Of a stretch of 64,000 nt of DNA, positions 51,751 through 60,303 are shown piece by piece (position 1 is the first letter of the stretch; each line of letters starts with the position of its first letter). Source of the DNA: an uncultured Chthonomonas sp. (GTDB taxonomy: Bacteria > Armatimonadota > Chthonomonadetes > Chthonomonadales > Chthonomonadaceae); NCBI GenBank assembly GCA_903859705.1, contig CAIONQ010000002.1, forward strand, positions 1 through 64,000. Direction: 5' to 3'. Both the position numbers and the translations under genes were made by a program. Below the pieces are notes generated by a model. That model saw only the letters and a program-made list of their open reading frames with translations. It was not told where the DNA came from and ran no database searches.

Positions 51751-53688
51751 ATGAGAAACCGGTTACTGCTTGTGTTAAATGTTGCTGTGGCCCTTGCTGC
51801 CCTACCCACCCACCCTGTGGCAGCACAAACGGGCAAACCAGTATTTCGAACTTCTGCCGATCAGATTCAAAAAGACGGCCAGGAGTTCGTGATACATGGC
51901 ATCAATATCAATGGGCCGGGTTATCCGAACCACCACAAGGTTACCGAAGATGCCGAGCTGATTGCCCGCACCTGGAAGTTCAACACAGTGCGGGTAGCTT
52001 GCAAAATAGCAACAGACTTAACAAAAGCCAACCCTAAAACCGATAGTACTCTGGATGAGATTGTGCAGGCATTTACTGCACGCGGAATTGTGGTTATTGT
52101 TTCTCCAAGGGATCATATCGGCGGATATTATGATGACCCGCCAAAGCCAGACAAATCTCCCGGGCTTTCCGACCTCGTTGCCTGGTACAAACCGATTGCC
52201 GAAAAGTACCGCTCCAACCCGTATGTATGGTTTGAAGTGCAGGCCGGCCCCGGTAACCGTGATGAACGCGTTATCCCGGTAACCTACCGATTTGAGCATG
52301 AAACGATTTTGAAGACCATCCGTTCGGAGGCATCGGCAGGCAACATAGTTATTTGCGAGGGGTACGGCAATGGTGATGACGACGGCAATTCTGGCGCGTT
52401 ACCAACAAAAGATAATCACAGTGCCATCTTGAGCCTGGGTGTTGAGCTCACAAAGGCATACTCCAATCTGGCTTTCTCTTTTCACTGTTCCGAAACATGG
52501 AACGCGGGCGCAGAGTGGAAACTGAACGATATGCTGGATAGAACCCACGCCCGGAACCTACCTGTTTTCGTATCCGAATTTGGCCTACACCCCTGGGCCT
52601 ACTCTATGCGAGCAACAGAAGCCGTTTTTGCGGTTGGCAAGGCGAGGCACCTGGGCCACATTGTATCACAGTGGACCCCTACCGACCGATCTATACTCTG
52701 CTGCACCGATGACCATATGGGTGGATGGGATATCGACGTTAAGGATGGCTCCCGCCCTGGAAACCTATCATGGCTGGGCGACAGAGTGTGGATAGACAAC
52801 CACGTAGAGCCGTTTCATGGCCCGATGCTGGATAGATCTGGCTGGACTGCTTCCAGCTTTACCGGCGACAAGCCCAAAAACGGATACCGCAATCAACCCG
52901 ATGGTGTGTTTGCAGAGTATGCACCTCAGGAAGACACATGGTGCTCTGATAAAGCGCAGGAACCCGGGCAATGGTTCATGGTTGATATGGGTGCACCGCA
53001 AAAGTTTACACGCATCATGGTGGATACCGGTGCTATTGGCACCGATTATATGCGCGGATACGAACTGTATGCATCGAGCGATGGAATGAACTGGGGCAAA
53101 CCCATAGCGGCAGCCAAAAATGACCAATCTGTACTGCGCATTTCATTCCCGGTACAAACGGCCAGATACCTGCGGCTTGTACAAACTGGCAAACACTGGC
53201 GTTACTGGCGGATAGGTGCCTTTGAAGTGTATGCCCCCTTCACCGGCCAGATACCGGCAAAGCGGCCAGCGGTGAAAGAGGTTGCTCTGGACATGCATGG
53301 CTGGCAGATGAGCGGTAAGCCAGATACGTGGTACGACATTCAGATGCCGTTACGCCCACGAACGGATGAGTGGGAACGTGCAACCTCAAACAAGAAGGTG
53401 GTTCCCGGAGACTACTATCAAGTTGATATGCAAAAGCCCCAGAAGATACACCGCATCACACTAAATAGCGGGCATTTCCAGGGCGAATACCCACGTGGCT
53501 ACGCGCTGTTTGTAAGCAACAACGGCACAGATTGGGGCAAGCCACTGGTTACTGGCCGCGGCGCCCCCATAACCAACATACAATTTACAGAAACCACCGC
53601 GCGCTATATACGCATACAGATAACGCGCGGCGATGTTGCAGACTGGGTAATCTGCGAGTTACAGGTGTACGGCGAGCCCGCACACTAA
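51751..53688 (+). CDS. GH5-like cellulase-fold protein with two discoidin (F5/8C) domains
   Basis: A 645-residue exported protein. After the signal peptide (residues 1-26, ending PVAAQ) comes a GH5/clan GH-A barrel (FVIHGININGPGYPNHH; AFSFHCSETWN; nucleophile Glu near 275 in FVSEFGLHPW). The acid/base motif NEP, expected near residue 163, reads EVQAGPG, so the proton-donor Glu is missing. Two F5/8 type C domains follow (about 350-505 with YMRGYELYASSDGMNWGK; 515-645 with YPRGYALFVSNNGTDWGK), which usually bind glycans. It may be a binding protein rather than an active glucanase. Its stop overlaps that of the converging MFS gene by 4 nt. Confidence 0.85.
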   Translation: MRNRLLLVLNVAVALAALPTHPVAAQTGKPVFRTSADQIQKDGQEFVIHGININGPGYPNHHKVTEDAELIARTWKFNTVRVACKIATDLTKANPKTDSTLDEIVQAFTARGIVVIVSPRDHIGGYYDDPPKPDKSPGLSDLVAWYKPIAEKYRSNPYVWFEVQAGPGNRDERVIPVTYRFEHETILKTIRSEASAGNIVICEGYGNGDDDGNSGALPTKDNHSAILSLGVELTKAYSNLAFSFHCSETWNAGAEWKLNDMLDRTHARNLPVFVSEFGLHPWAYSMRATEAVFAVGKARHLGHIVSQWTPTDRSILCCTDDHMGGWDIDVKDGSRPGNLSWLGDRVWIDNHVEPFHGPMLDRSGWTASSFTGDKPKNGYRNQPDGVFAEYAPQEDTWCSDKAQEPGQWFMVDMGAPQKFTRIMVDTGAIGTDYMRGYELYASSDGMNWGKPIAAAKNDQSVLRISFPVQTARYLRLVQTGKHWRYWRIGAFEVYAPFTGQIPAKRPAVKEVALDMHGWQMSGKPDTWYDIQMPLRPRTDEWERATSNKKVVPGDYYQVDMQKPQKIHRITLNSGHFQGEYPRGYALFVSNNGTDWGKPLVTGRGAPITNIQFTETTARYIRIQITRGDVADWVICELQVYGEPAH

Positions 53689-55043
53689 TCTGGCAGGGGC
53701 TTTCCTCTGGTTTCCGGCGCAATAGCTACGCCAATTACGCCAAGGATGTAAACGCATGCCACCGCACTGGCTGCGTTTCGGAAACCCATAGAGATAGAGA
53801 GTTTGCCAAGCAAAAACGGTGCCCCGGCGGCGAGAATGCGGGCACAGTTGTAGCAGAAGCCACAGCCTGTAGTACGCAGGCGTGTGGGAAACAGCTCTGG
53901 GAAATAAACCGTGTAAGCGGAGAACGGGCCAAGCAGGCAGAACCCAAGCACAGGCGCAAGTGTTAGCAGCTGACTGTAGCTGTTTGCAGTTTGAAACACC
54001 AGTTGTATAGCGCCGAATGCCAGCACGAAGAAGAATAGCAGAGCACCGCGCCGGGTTGTTCGCTCCGATAACGCTGCGTATGTGTACGCCCCAAAAAATG
54101 CCCCAAAGTTCTGGGCCAGAAACACATAACTTTTGTACTTGCTTACATCTGCATCCATTAAATGCAGCGGGCGCAGTGCCTCTTTGGTAAGCTCCGGCAT
54201 CCAGTTGCCTACCCCCCAGAAGCCTCCCACGCCGGCAGCAGCCATAAGCACGCCTGCGATGGTATTGCGCCGTAATTTGGGATCGGTAAACAGCTGCATG
54301 ATGCTGCCAAGTTCATTGGTAGTTGCGCTCTTCTTTGCCTCAGATTGAGCATGTTCCCACTTCTCAGGCTCTTTAACCGATTTGCGGATCCACAGCACCA
54401 GCAGCGCAGGCAGAGCGCCCACAAAAAATGCATATCGCCATTGCTCGCCGTGCAGTTCCATCTTGCCTACTACAATGGGCAGCACCAGCAATACAGTGGC
54501 GGCCATCATGTTGCCAACGGCAGAAAGTGCCTGCAGCAGACCAAGTGCGCGGCCACGGGACCTGTGCGGGAAGATCTCGGCAACTATCGCGGCCCCCGCA
54601 GCCCACTCGCCGCCAACGCCCAGCGCGGTTAAGAACCGGTAGAATGCAAACATGGGTATGGAGTGAGACAAACCGCTGAGGCCAGTAAACAGCGCGTAGA
54701 TCAGAATAGTAATGATCATGGTGCGCGTTCTGCCGAGCCTATCGCCGAGCACACCGAACACCAGGCCGCCAACTGCCCAGCCAAGCAGGAACACGGCGGT
54801 TACCGTGCCGGATGCGGAATTGACTGCCGCAGCCTGTGCTTTTGTAAGCGCACTGGATGCAATACCCGGATATAAAAGCGAGCTAACAGCCGGCTGCCGA
54901 ACCAGTGTAAACAGGTTCTGATCCATGGTATCAAACAGCCAGCCCAGCGCGGCAATTGCCAGCACCACCCAGGCATACCTGGGCACACCCTGGTACCACC
55001 TGAGGTTCTTGCCGTTACTCTCTTGTTCTTCAGACTGTCCCAC
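53685..55043 (-). CDS. MFS transporter (sugar/acid:H+ symporter type)
   Basis: A protein of about 452 residues with 12 hydrophobic helices. The loop motif between helices 2 and 3, GDRLGRTRTMIITI, and the sequence FLTALGVGGEWAAGAAIVAE with its Arg-rich partner PHRSRGRALG are typical of the metabolite:H+ symporter group (sugar, sialic acid or aromatic acid carriers). The GTG at 55043 is preferred since GGAAGAGG lies 6 nt upstream; an in-frame start at 55082 is possible. It follows the SDR gene by about 50 nt on the same strand. Substrate unknown. Confidence 0.88.
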   Translation of the reverse strand: MGQSEEQESNGKNLRWYQGVPRYAWVVLAIAALGWLFDTMDQNLFTLVRQPAVSSLLYPGIASSALTKAQAAAVNSASGTVTAVFLLGWAVGGLVFGVLGDRLGRTRTMIITILIYALFTGLSGLSHSIPMFAFYRFLTALGVGGEWAAGAAIVAEIFPHRSRGRALGLLQALSAVGNMMAATVLLVLPIVVGKMELHGEQWRYAFFVGALPALLVLWIRKSVKEPEKWEHAQSEAKKSATTNELGSIMQLFTDPKLRRNTIAGVLMAAAGVGGFWGVGNWMPELTKEALRPLHLMDADVSKYKSYVFLAQNFGAFFGAYTYAALSERTTRRGALLFFFVLAFGAIQLVFQTANSYSQLLTLAPVLGFCLLGPFSAYTVYFPELFPTRLRTTGCGFCYNCARILAAGAPFLLGKLSISMGFRNAASAVACVYILGVIGVAIAPETRGKPLPD

Positions 55044-55091
55044 AATCAACCTCTTCCTGCGGCAACCTCGGAGCACCGCCATTATCCGAAG

Positions 55092-55910
55092 CTACTTCTC
55101 CTGATGCCCGGCGCGATTGCGCCTAAATGTTCTGGTGTTCGCCAGAACCATGAGTCCGGGGGCCAGCACATTCGCAAGAAAGGCCAGCCGAATGGGTCTG
55201 TACGGCCACACTTCTGGCACGGGGCGCACAGAGCATGCACAGCGTACAATGCTATTTGCAACCTGCTCGGCTGTGATTACCACACCCAGCGGGCGGTAGG
55301 CTTTGCCGCGGGCCCTATCAAAAAACGGAGTGCGCACCGATATTGGCACTACCTCAGATACAAACACATTGTGTACCCTTGCCTCCACACGCAGCGCCTG
55401 CGTGTAGGCATGCACAGCCCCCTTACTTGCGGAGTAGCTGCTCATATTCGCGCAGCCAAATTGCCCCGCTGCTGAAGATATATTGATAATTCTGCCTGTT
55501 CCACGCGCCGTCATCTTTGCCAGAAACTGGGTACACAGGGATGCAAGCGCAAAGAAATTCACTTCAAATAGAAAGCGGGTGTCTTCCATTGGCCGTTCGC
55601 CAACCAGGCAACGCATACCCACGCCAGCATTGTTCACCAGGGTATCGATGGGGCCGGCGAGTGCCTCTGCACGTTCTGCAAGATCAGCCACCTGATCTGG
55701 TTTGGAAAAATCTACATGAAGTGGAATTGCACTACCGCCCACGGAGCCATACTCTTTGTTGATCCTATCAGCAGCCTGAACCAGATCCTCTTCCCGTTCC
55801 GAGGTAATTACCACCGTAGCGCCAAGAGATGCCATCGCACGCGCGGTTGCTTCCCCAATACCGGAAGACGCGCCCGTAACCATCACTTTTCTGTTTTTCA
55901 TGCTGGACAT
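55092..55910 (-). CDS. Short-chain dehydrogenase/reductase (SDR)
   Basis: A 272-residue NAD(P)-dependent oxidoreductase. The cofactor motif TGASSGIG (residues 12-19), the NNAG motif, the catalytic Ser in NISSAAGQ and the YSASK Tyr-Lys pair are all present. The C-terminal 45 residues include a hydrophobic stretch (LAFLANVLAPGLMVLA), suggesting membrane association as in some classical SDRs acting on lipids. It probably forms a unit with the MFS gene behind it. Substrate not deducible. Confidence 0.92.
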   Translation of the reverse strand: MSSMKNRKVMVTGASSGIGEATARAMASLGATVVITSEREEDLVQAADRINKEYGSVGGSAIPLHVDFSKPDQVADLAERAEALAGPIDTLVNNAGVGMRCLVGERPMEDTRFLFEVNFFALASLCTQFLAKMTARGTGRIINISSAAGQFGCANMSSYSASKGAVHAYTQALRVEARVHNVFVSEVVPISVRTPFFDRARGKAYRPLGVVITAEQVANSIVRCACSVRPVPEVWPYRPIRLAFLANVLAPGLMVLANTRTFRRNRAGHQEK

Positions 55911-55944
55911 TTATTGCCGACCATTCTGCTGCCGGGCCGAAGAA

Positions 55945-56121
55945 TTAACCGGCCATTGCGGCAGCCAACCCTTGCCGCGCAGCGTGTGCAAGTTCTGCAG
56001 GAGGCTCCGCCGTTCCTGCCTGAATAGCCTCTGCAATCAGGGAGTTGCGGTGCTGTGGTCCGCGCGTAGGGGTGTTATGTGTTTCACAGGGCAGGAAAAG
56101 CGAAACCTGTGATGGAAGCAT
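55945..56121 (-). CDS. Possible small protein or C-terminal remnant (58 aa)
   Basis: A minus-strand frame reading MLPSQVSLFLPCETHNTPTR and then GPQHRNSLIAEAIQAGTAEP, ending ARQGLAAAMAG. The composition is protein-like and its end has the look of a genuine helical C-terminus. No ribosome site is seen before the ATG, and the frame stays open ten further codons upstream (GWVISYHNYA) to a stop, so it may be the remains of a longer gene. It ends 35 nt before the SDR gene on the same strand. Confidence 0.4.
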   Translation of the reverse strand: MLPSQVSLFLPCETHNTPTRGPQHRNSLIAEAIQAGTAEPPAELAHAARQGLAAAMAG

Positions 56122-56216
56122 GGCGTAGTTGTGATAGCTGATAACCCAGCCGCGTTACCGGGAGTTATGCAGTGCGCGCTTTACAATTCAAGCCGCGCTG
56201 CCAGAGGGAGAAGCAG

Positions 56217-56396
56217 ATGAAAAATCTGGCTGCACTGATTCTTTCTATCGTCATCGTATGGTTTGTGTGGAACCTGATTGGGGGCCTTGTTGGTGGCCTG
56301 CTGCACCTGGCTATTGTGATTGCCGTGATTAGCCTGTTTGTTTGTGCAGTTGCTGCGGTTTACCGCATGCTTACCCGGCAGAAGCAAACTTACTGA
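56217..56396 (+). CDS. Small two-helix membrane protein
   Basis: A 59-residue protein, almost wholly hydrophobic, with two helices (residues 4-24, LAALILSIVIVWFVWNLIGG; and 28-48, LLHLAIVIAVISLFVCAVAA) and a basic tail (YRMLTRQKQTY). GAGGGAGAAG lies just upstream of the ATG at 56217; a longer frame from 56172 is rejected. It stands alone, with a terminator behind it. It resembles small stress-type or DUF5670-like membrane proteins, but I do not assign a family. Confidence 0.7.
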   Translation: MKNLAALILSIVIVWFVWNLIGGLVGGLLHLAIVIAVISLFVCAVAAVYRMLTRQKQTY

Positions 56397-56429
56397 TATA
56401 GCAACCGCTGATTTTCGCCGAAGCAAATT

Positions 56430-56468
56430 GGACCCTGTACCACTCAGAGATTGAGTGGTACAGGGTCC
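56430..56468. terminator. Bidirectional terminator
   Basis: GGACCCTGTACCACTCA (56430-56446) and its exact complement (56452-56468) around 5 nt; GTATGCTTTTT follows on the plus strand. It lies between the small membrane gene and comB, which end towards each other. Confidence 0.85.
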
Positions 56469-56498
56469 GTATGCTTTTTCGCCAATTATTACTTGAAC

Positions 56499-57275
56499 TC
56501 AGGCCGTTGCAATTAACTCTTCAGTAACCAGTATAGCCGGGCAAGATGGGCGGGCTTCAGAAGCTGTGGCTTCTGTTGTTAGCACTGGCACATGGGATAT
56601 GGTATCGATTTGAGCGCAAAACGCCACGTCTTCCCCGAAGCCAAGGTTAGCCAGGGTATGTGCATGGGCACCTTCCATCCAACCACGAAGCATATTAGGC
56701 TCTTTTTGCCACAGGCGGCGACAGGCAACAGCGGAATCTGCGATATCTGGAATCGTCCACGGTCCGGCAAATCCGCCAATAGCCTCTACAAATAGCCCTG
56801 CAACGGTTGCATCTTCCAGCGTGAAGTGGCCATTTGTGCCAGAACACACAATCTCAATATCGTAGCCACCCTCTACCGCGAGTTCCCATGCCAACCTTGC
56901 TGCTGTCATGCGGTTTACCGCTGCACCCAGCAACACATGGGGAGCGGCATTTACTGCGGCTATTGCACGGGTGCCATTAGTAGTGGATAGCACTACGGGC
57001 TTTCCCGTAAGATTAATGGTGCTGAACTCTACCGGCGAATTACCGTAATCAAAATCCGGTACTTTTTTGCCGCCAGATTCTCCGCAAAGCAGGTACCCAC
57101 GGGCACGTGCAAAGCGGCGTGCCAGATCATGGGATGGAGCAGCATACAGCGCAGGGCAACCAGATTGAAACACTGCTGCCGCCACGGTGGTAGCGCGCAG
57201 TGCATCGATAACAATACAAACCGAACTCGCCGTGCTGGCGGCGAGTTCGGGTAAAAGGGCGGCACGAATTTGCAT
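56499..57275 (-). CDS. comB: 2-phosphosulfolactate phosphatase family protein (ComB)
   Basis: A 258-residue protein of the ComB family, Mg-dependent phosphatases that give sulfolactate in coenzyme M synthesis in archaea; in most bacteria the physiological substrate is uncertain. Family motifs: VIDALRATTV, LLCGESGGKKVPDFDYGNSP, STTNGTRA and CSGTNGHFTLEDATVAG. No ComA or ComC gene is in the window. It lies 22 nt after the macrodomain gene at the end of the cmk-plsC-upp run, so is probably co-transcribed. A second, divergent ComB copy is at 60924. Confidence 0.88.
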   Translation of the reverse strand: MQIRAALLPELAASTASSVCIVIDALRATTVAAAVFQSGCPALYAAPSHDLARRFARARGYLLCGESGGKKVPDFDYGNSPVEFSTINLTGKPVVLSTTNGTRAIAAVNAAPHVLLGAAVNRMTAARLAWELAVEGGYDIEIVCSGTNGHFTLEDATVAGLFVEAIGGFAGPWTIPDIADSAVACRRLWQKEPNMLRGWMEGAHAHTLANLGFGEDVAFCAQIDTISHVPVLTTEATASEARPSCPAILVTEELIATA

Positions 57276-57297
57276 TGCAGGTACTCAGAAGGGTGGG

Positions 57298-57954
57298 TTA
57301 CGCAGTTACTGCCTGGCGGCCATTCTTCTTCAGGCGATCCAGCTCGGCAACATAGTACGATGCATTGGCAGGATCCCACACCCAAATCCGAACGGTCTTC
57401 ACGTTGGATCCAGCCGTGAGAATTGCGTCTACAAGCAGGCGAGAGGTGATGGCGGCTGTTTGTTGGCGCTGCTCGGTGGTTATCCAGTTAGGCTGGGTTA
57501 GCAGGTTCTCGGTATAATCTGGAACAACTACCGATCTGGCACCTTTTTCTCTTAGTTTGCGCATTGCGGCCGCAAGCGATTCAGAAATGAAAGCCGCAGA
57601 CGTTCGCTTAGACTCATCAAAAATTACTGTGAGAGCAGTGTACTTGTACCGAAATTTAGCGCCTGTGCCAACAAAGGCATCGCCTGGCTCTAATGGCGCT
57701 ACTGCGTTTGCCTCGTATTGCACTGCGTCTGCACCCATATCGCGCACCATTTTGGCGATTCCGAATACCATTTTAAGGTCCGGTGCAGTAGGAACCACTA
57801 TGGCATCTGCGCGAAGGAGCATGGGGAGCTTGCGCTGGCAAACCCAGAGCTCAATTGTTAGATCCGGAAGTACAACACGCTTCCGCGGCCAGAATGCGGT
57901 GGGCACAATCCAGCGCTTAAGTACCGTCGTAACCTGATCCAGAATGCTGTTCAT
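57298..57954 (-). CDS. Macrodomain-like protein
   Basis: A 218-residue cytosolic protein that looks like a macrodomain (Appr-1''-p processing fold). It has the first-strand motif LLRADAIVVPTAPDLKMVFG, a GD-x-FVGTGAKF segment where macrodomains have the G-x-V-x-T-x-G strand, YTALTVIFDE in place of the I-H-xV strand, and the helix AFISESLAAAMRKLREKGAR before SVVVPDY. The Asn of the usual NAAN motif is replaced by Thr/Pro (VVPTAPD), so ADP-ribose hydrolysis is doubtful and binding of a nucleotide or derivative is more likely. Neighbours are upp upstream and comB downstream. Confidence 0.65.
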   Translation of the reverse strand: MNSILDQVTTVLKRWIVPTAFWPRKRVVLPDLTIELWVCQRKLPMLLRADAIVVPTAPDLKMVFGIAKMVRDMGADAVQYEANAVAPLEPGDAFVGTGAKFRYKYTALTVIFDESKRTSAAFISESLAAAMRKLREKGARSVVVPDYTENLLTQPNWITTEQRQQTAAITSRLLVDAILTAGSNVKTVRIWVWDPANASYYVAELDRLKKNGRQAVTA

Positions 57955-58028
57955 TTTGAAACGATATCTCCAGAAATATGCCGGCCGTTGCCGGAAAAAG
58001 TTTAAGTGATTATAGCATACGCACCGTA

Positions 58029-58646
58029 TCAGGTGCCGAATAGCCTGTCTCCAAAGTCACCAAGGCCGGGAAGAATGTACTTCTTTTCATTCAACTCCCT
58101 ATCCAGCGAGGCTGAAATAATTTCAAGCTGAGGATGTGCCTGTTGTAGGAACGCTACACCTTCGGGAGCTGCAACAATGGCCACCATAATGACTCTTGCC
58201 GCGCCAGCTGCATACACATGGGTGGCAGCGGAGGCTGCCGAGCCCCCGGTTGCCAGCATAGGATCCAGTAGCAGCACGGTTTTCCCGTTTAAATCCGGAA
58301 GGTTGCAGTAATACAGTTTTGCCTCGGCTGTTGCCTCATCTCGCGCAAGGCCAATGTAACCAATAGAAGCCTCTGGCAAAATCTCCTGTGCGGCAGGCAC
58401 CATGCCCAGCCCAGCCCGCAGAATAGGCACCAGAACAGGCGCGGCAGTAAGCTGCGTACCCAACATGGGCTCTAACGGGGTTGTTATGTGTTTAGGTGTA
58501 GTTTGCAGCGAACGGGTGGCCTCCACAATCAGGATGGAGGCAAGGCGGTGTGCCAGGGTTCGGAACTCTGGCGAGGGTGTATCTGTTTCACGCAGGCGTG
58601 TTAACAGATGCCCGGCAACGGCATGATCAAGCGTTTGAAAAGACAT
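58029..58646 (-). CDS. upp: Uracil phosphoribosyltransferase
   Basis: A 205-residue salvage enzyme making UMP from uracil and PRPP. Clear signatures: PVLVPILRAGLGMV, YIGLARDE, the PRPP-binding loop LLLDPMLATGGSA and the uracil-binding C-terminus PGLGDFGDRLFGT. I start at the ATG 58646 (MSFQTLDH), which fits the family length, but ATGs at 58655 and 58667 are in frame and no strong ribosome site decides. It follows plsC by about 40 nt. Confidence 0.93.
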   Translation of the reverse strand: MSFQTLDHAVAGHLLTRLRETDTPSPEFRTLAHRLASILIVEATRSLQTTPKHITTPLEPMLGTQLTAAPVLVPILRAGLGMVPAAQEILPEASIGYIGLARDEATAEAKLYYCNLPDLNGKTVLLLDPMLATGGSAASAATHVYAAGAARVIMVAIVAAPEGVAFLQQAHPQLEIISASLDRELNEKKYILPGLGDFGDRLFGT

Positions 58647-58684
58647 GGCATTCATCCAGACCGGCACCGCGGTGGTGCCTGCGT

Positions 58685-59422
58685 TCAGTCGTCACTGTTC
58701 GCGCTCTGTGCCAGCAGAGCTGCCCTTTCGGCCCCCGGGGCCTCTGTAGGAACTCCATTTGCTGTCAATAGCGCTGCAATCTCCGTCATAATCCGGTCTA
58801 CAATCGCCTCCTTAGAATCAGCGCGTGTAAAGTAGAGCGGTTTGCCGGCAATAAGCCGAATGCGGCAACGTTTGAGCTTTCGGCTGCCCTTAGGCAGCAT
58901 TTCGAAGGTGCCAATAAAGGCAACGGGCACAACGGGTGCGCCACTTTTCTGAACCAGCAACCCTACTCCTGGCTGCCCTGGATTCAGCTTTCCATCTATT
59001 GTGCGGGTGCCTTCAGGAAATATGCCAATGGCATCTCCATTCGCCAGCCCATCCAGCACATTACGAAACATAGAGCGATCGGCAGTGCCCCGATTCACGC
59101 TTATAGCACCATGGGCGTTCATAACGTAGCTGGAGAACTTTGTACTCCATAACTCCATCTTTGCTACACCCCGAATGCGCCGAAATCCGTAAAAGGCTGC
59201 CCAGGCAAGAGGTGGATCCAGATTGCTGGCGTGGTTGGCGCATAGCACCACCGGGCCTTCTGCGGGCACACTCTCCCGCAATCCTTCTATTTGAACGGTA
59301 CCATACACCCGGAAGAATATCTTGAGGAATATTCCTGTAAGGTGGTATACCACCACTTGCATGGGTGAATACTTGCGGGCGGACGCGTTTTGTTTTTTTT
59401 GCGGCACCTGTTCCGTGGTCAA
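58685..59422 (-). CDS. plsC: 1-acyl-sn-glycerol-3-phosphate acyltransferase
   Basis: A 245-residue membrane-associated acyltransferase forming phosphatidic acid. The catalytic motif NHASNLDP gives the HX4D pair His64 and Asp69. FPEGTR (about 135-140) binds the phosphate, and a hydrophobic segment (VVYHLTGIFLKIFFRVYG) anchors the N-terminus. It starts 16 nt after the cmk stop; cmk-plsC pairs are common in Firmicutes-like and related genomes, which supports the assignment. Confidence 0.93.
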   Translation of the reverse strand: MTTEQVPQKKQNASARKYSPMQVVVYHLTGIFLKIFFRVYGTVQIEGLRESVPAEGPVVLCANHASNLDPPLAWAAFYGFRRIRGVAKMELWSTKFSSYVMNAHGAISVNRGTADRSMFRNVLDGLANGDAIGIFPEGTRTIDGKLNPGQPGVGLLVQKSGAPVVPVAFIGTFEMLPKGSRKLKRCRIRLIAGKPLYFTRADSKEAIVDRIMTEIAALLTANGVPTEAPGAERAALLAQSANSDD

Positions 59423-59437
59423 GTGATCTCCTACTCG

Positions 59438-60127
59438 TTAGAAAGCCAGCGATGTTCGGCTGGCCCACAGTTCCGCAATTTCTGCGACCACCTCATCTAT
59501 AGATTTGCCATCTGTGTCTACAAATACGGCATCGGCAGCCGGGGTTAGCGGCCCCGCTTCCCTGCCGGAATCTCTCTCATCCCGTTCGATCTGATCTTTC
59601 AGCACATCGGCAAACGAGCGCTCGATCCCTGAGCGCTGCAGCTCTACAAACCGCCTTCTAGCCCGTTCTTCCGGGCTGGCAGTAAGAAACACCTTAAGTT
59701 CGGCATCCGGAAACACCACAGTACCAATATCCCGGCCTTCCAGCACCACTCCCACCGTAGCCCGTGCCGAAATGGCACGTTGCGCGTTCACCATCACTTC
59801 TCTCAGCGTGGGAACAGCGGCAATCTTAGAAGTGAGTGCCGATACTTCCGGCGTACGAATAGCACTTGTTGCGTCCAAACCATTTACGCTCAGGCTCTGC
59901 TTTAGATCCTCGGTAAGTGGGCCAAATTCAATTAAACTTTCCGCGGCAAGGCGAATTAGGCTGGCCTCATCCTGTGCATCGATGCCGCCCTCTAGCGCAA
60001 GCCAGGCGGTGGCACGGTACATTGCACCGGTATCGAGGTAAGTAAACCCCAGGCGGCGAGCCAATCGCCGCGCAACCGTGCTCTTGCCGGCTCCTGCCGG
60101 GCCATCAATAGCAGCCACTACGGCCAA
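59438..60127 (-). CDS. cmk: Cytidylate kinase
   Basis: A 229-residue kinase phosphorylating CMP and dCMP. P-loop GPAGAGKS (residues 9-16), the LDTGAMYRATAW block that binds CMP, GVVLEGRDIGTVVFPDAELK, and the LID-region SPEERARRR are all present. It opens the minus-strand run cmk-plsC-upp-macrodomain-comB, joining nucleotide and lipid functions. Confidence 0.95.
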   Translation of the reverse strand: MAVVAAIDGPAGAGKSTVARRLARRLGFTYLDTGAMYRATAWLALEGGIDAQDEASLIRLAAESLIEFGPLTEDLKQSLSVNGLDATSAIRTPEVSALTSKIAAVPTLREVMVNAQRAISARATVGVVLEGRDIGTVVFPDAELKVFLTASPEERARRRFVELQRSGIERSFADVLKDQIERDERDSGREAGPLTPAADAVFVDTDGKSIDEVVAEIAELWASRTSLAF

Positions 60128-60303
60128 TGGTCACTCCTCCCACATTCCCTTTACACCGGTATTTGTTCGGTTAGTACAGGCGCAAATCCTGCCGAAACAG
60201 TTGCCAGGCTGCCATCCAAATGCATTGGAACAGTGCAAACATTTACATTTGCTCGTTTGGTACCGGTGCAGGAAACGCCATACAATGCGCGGAATGCACG
60301 CTC

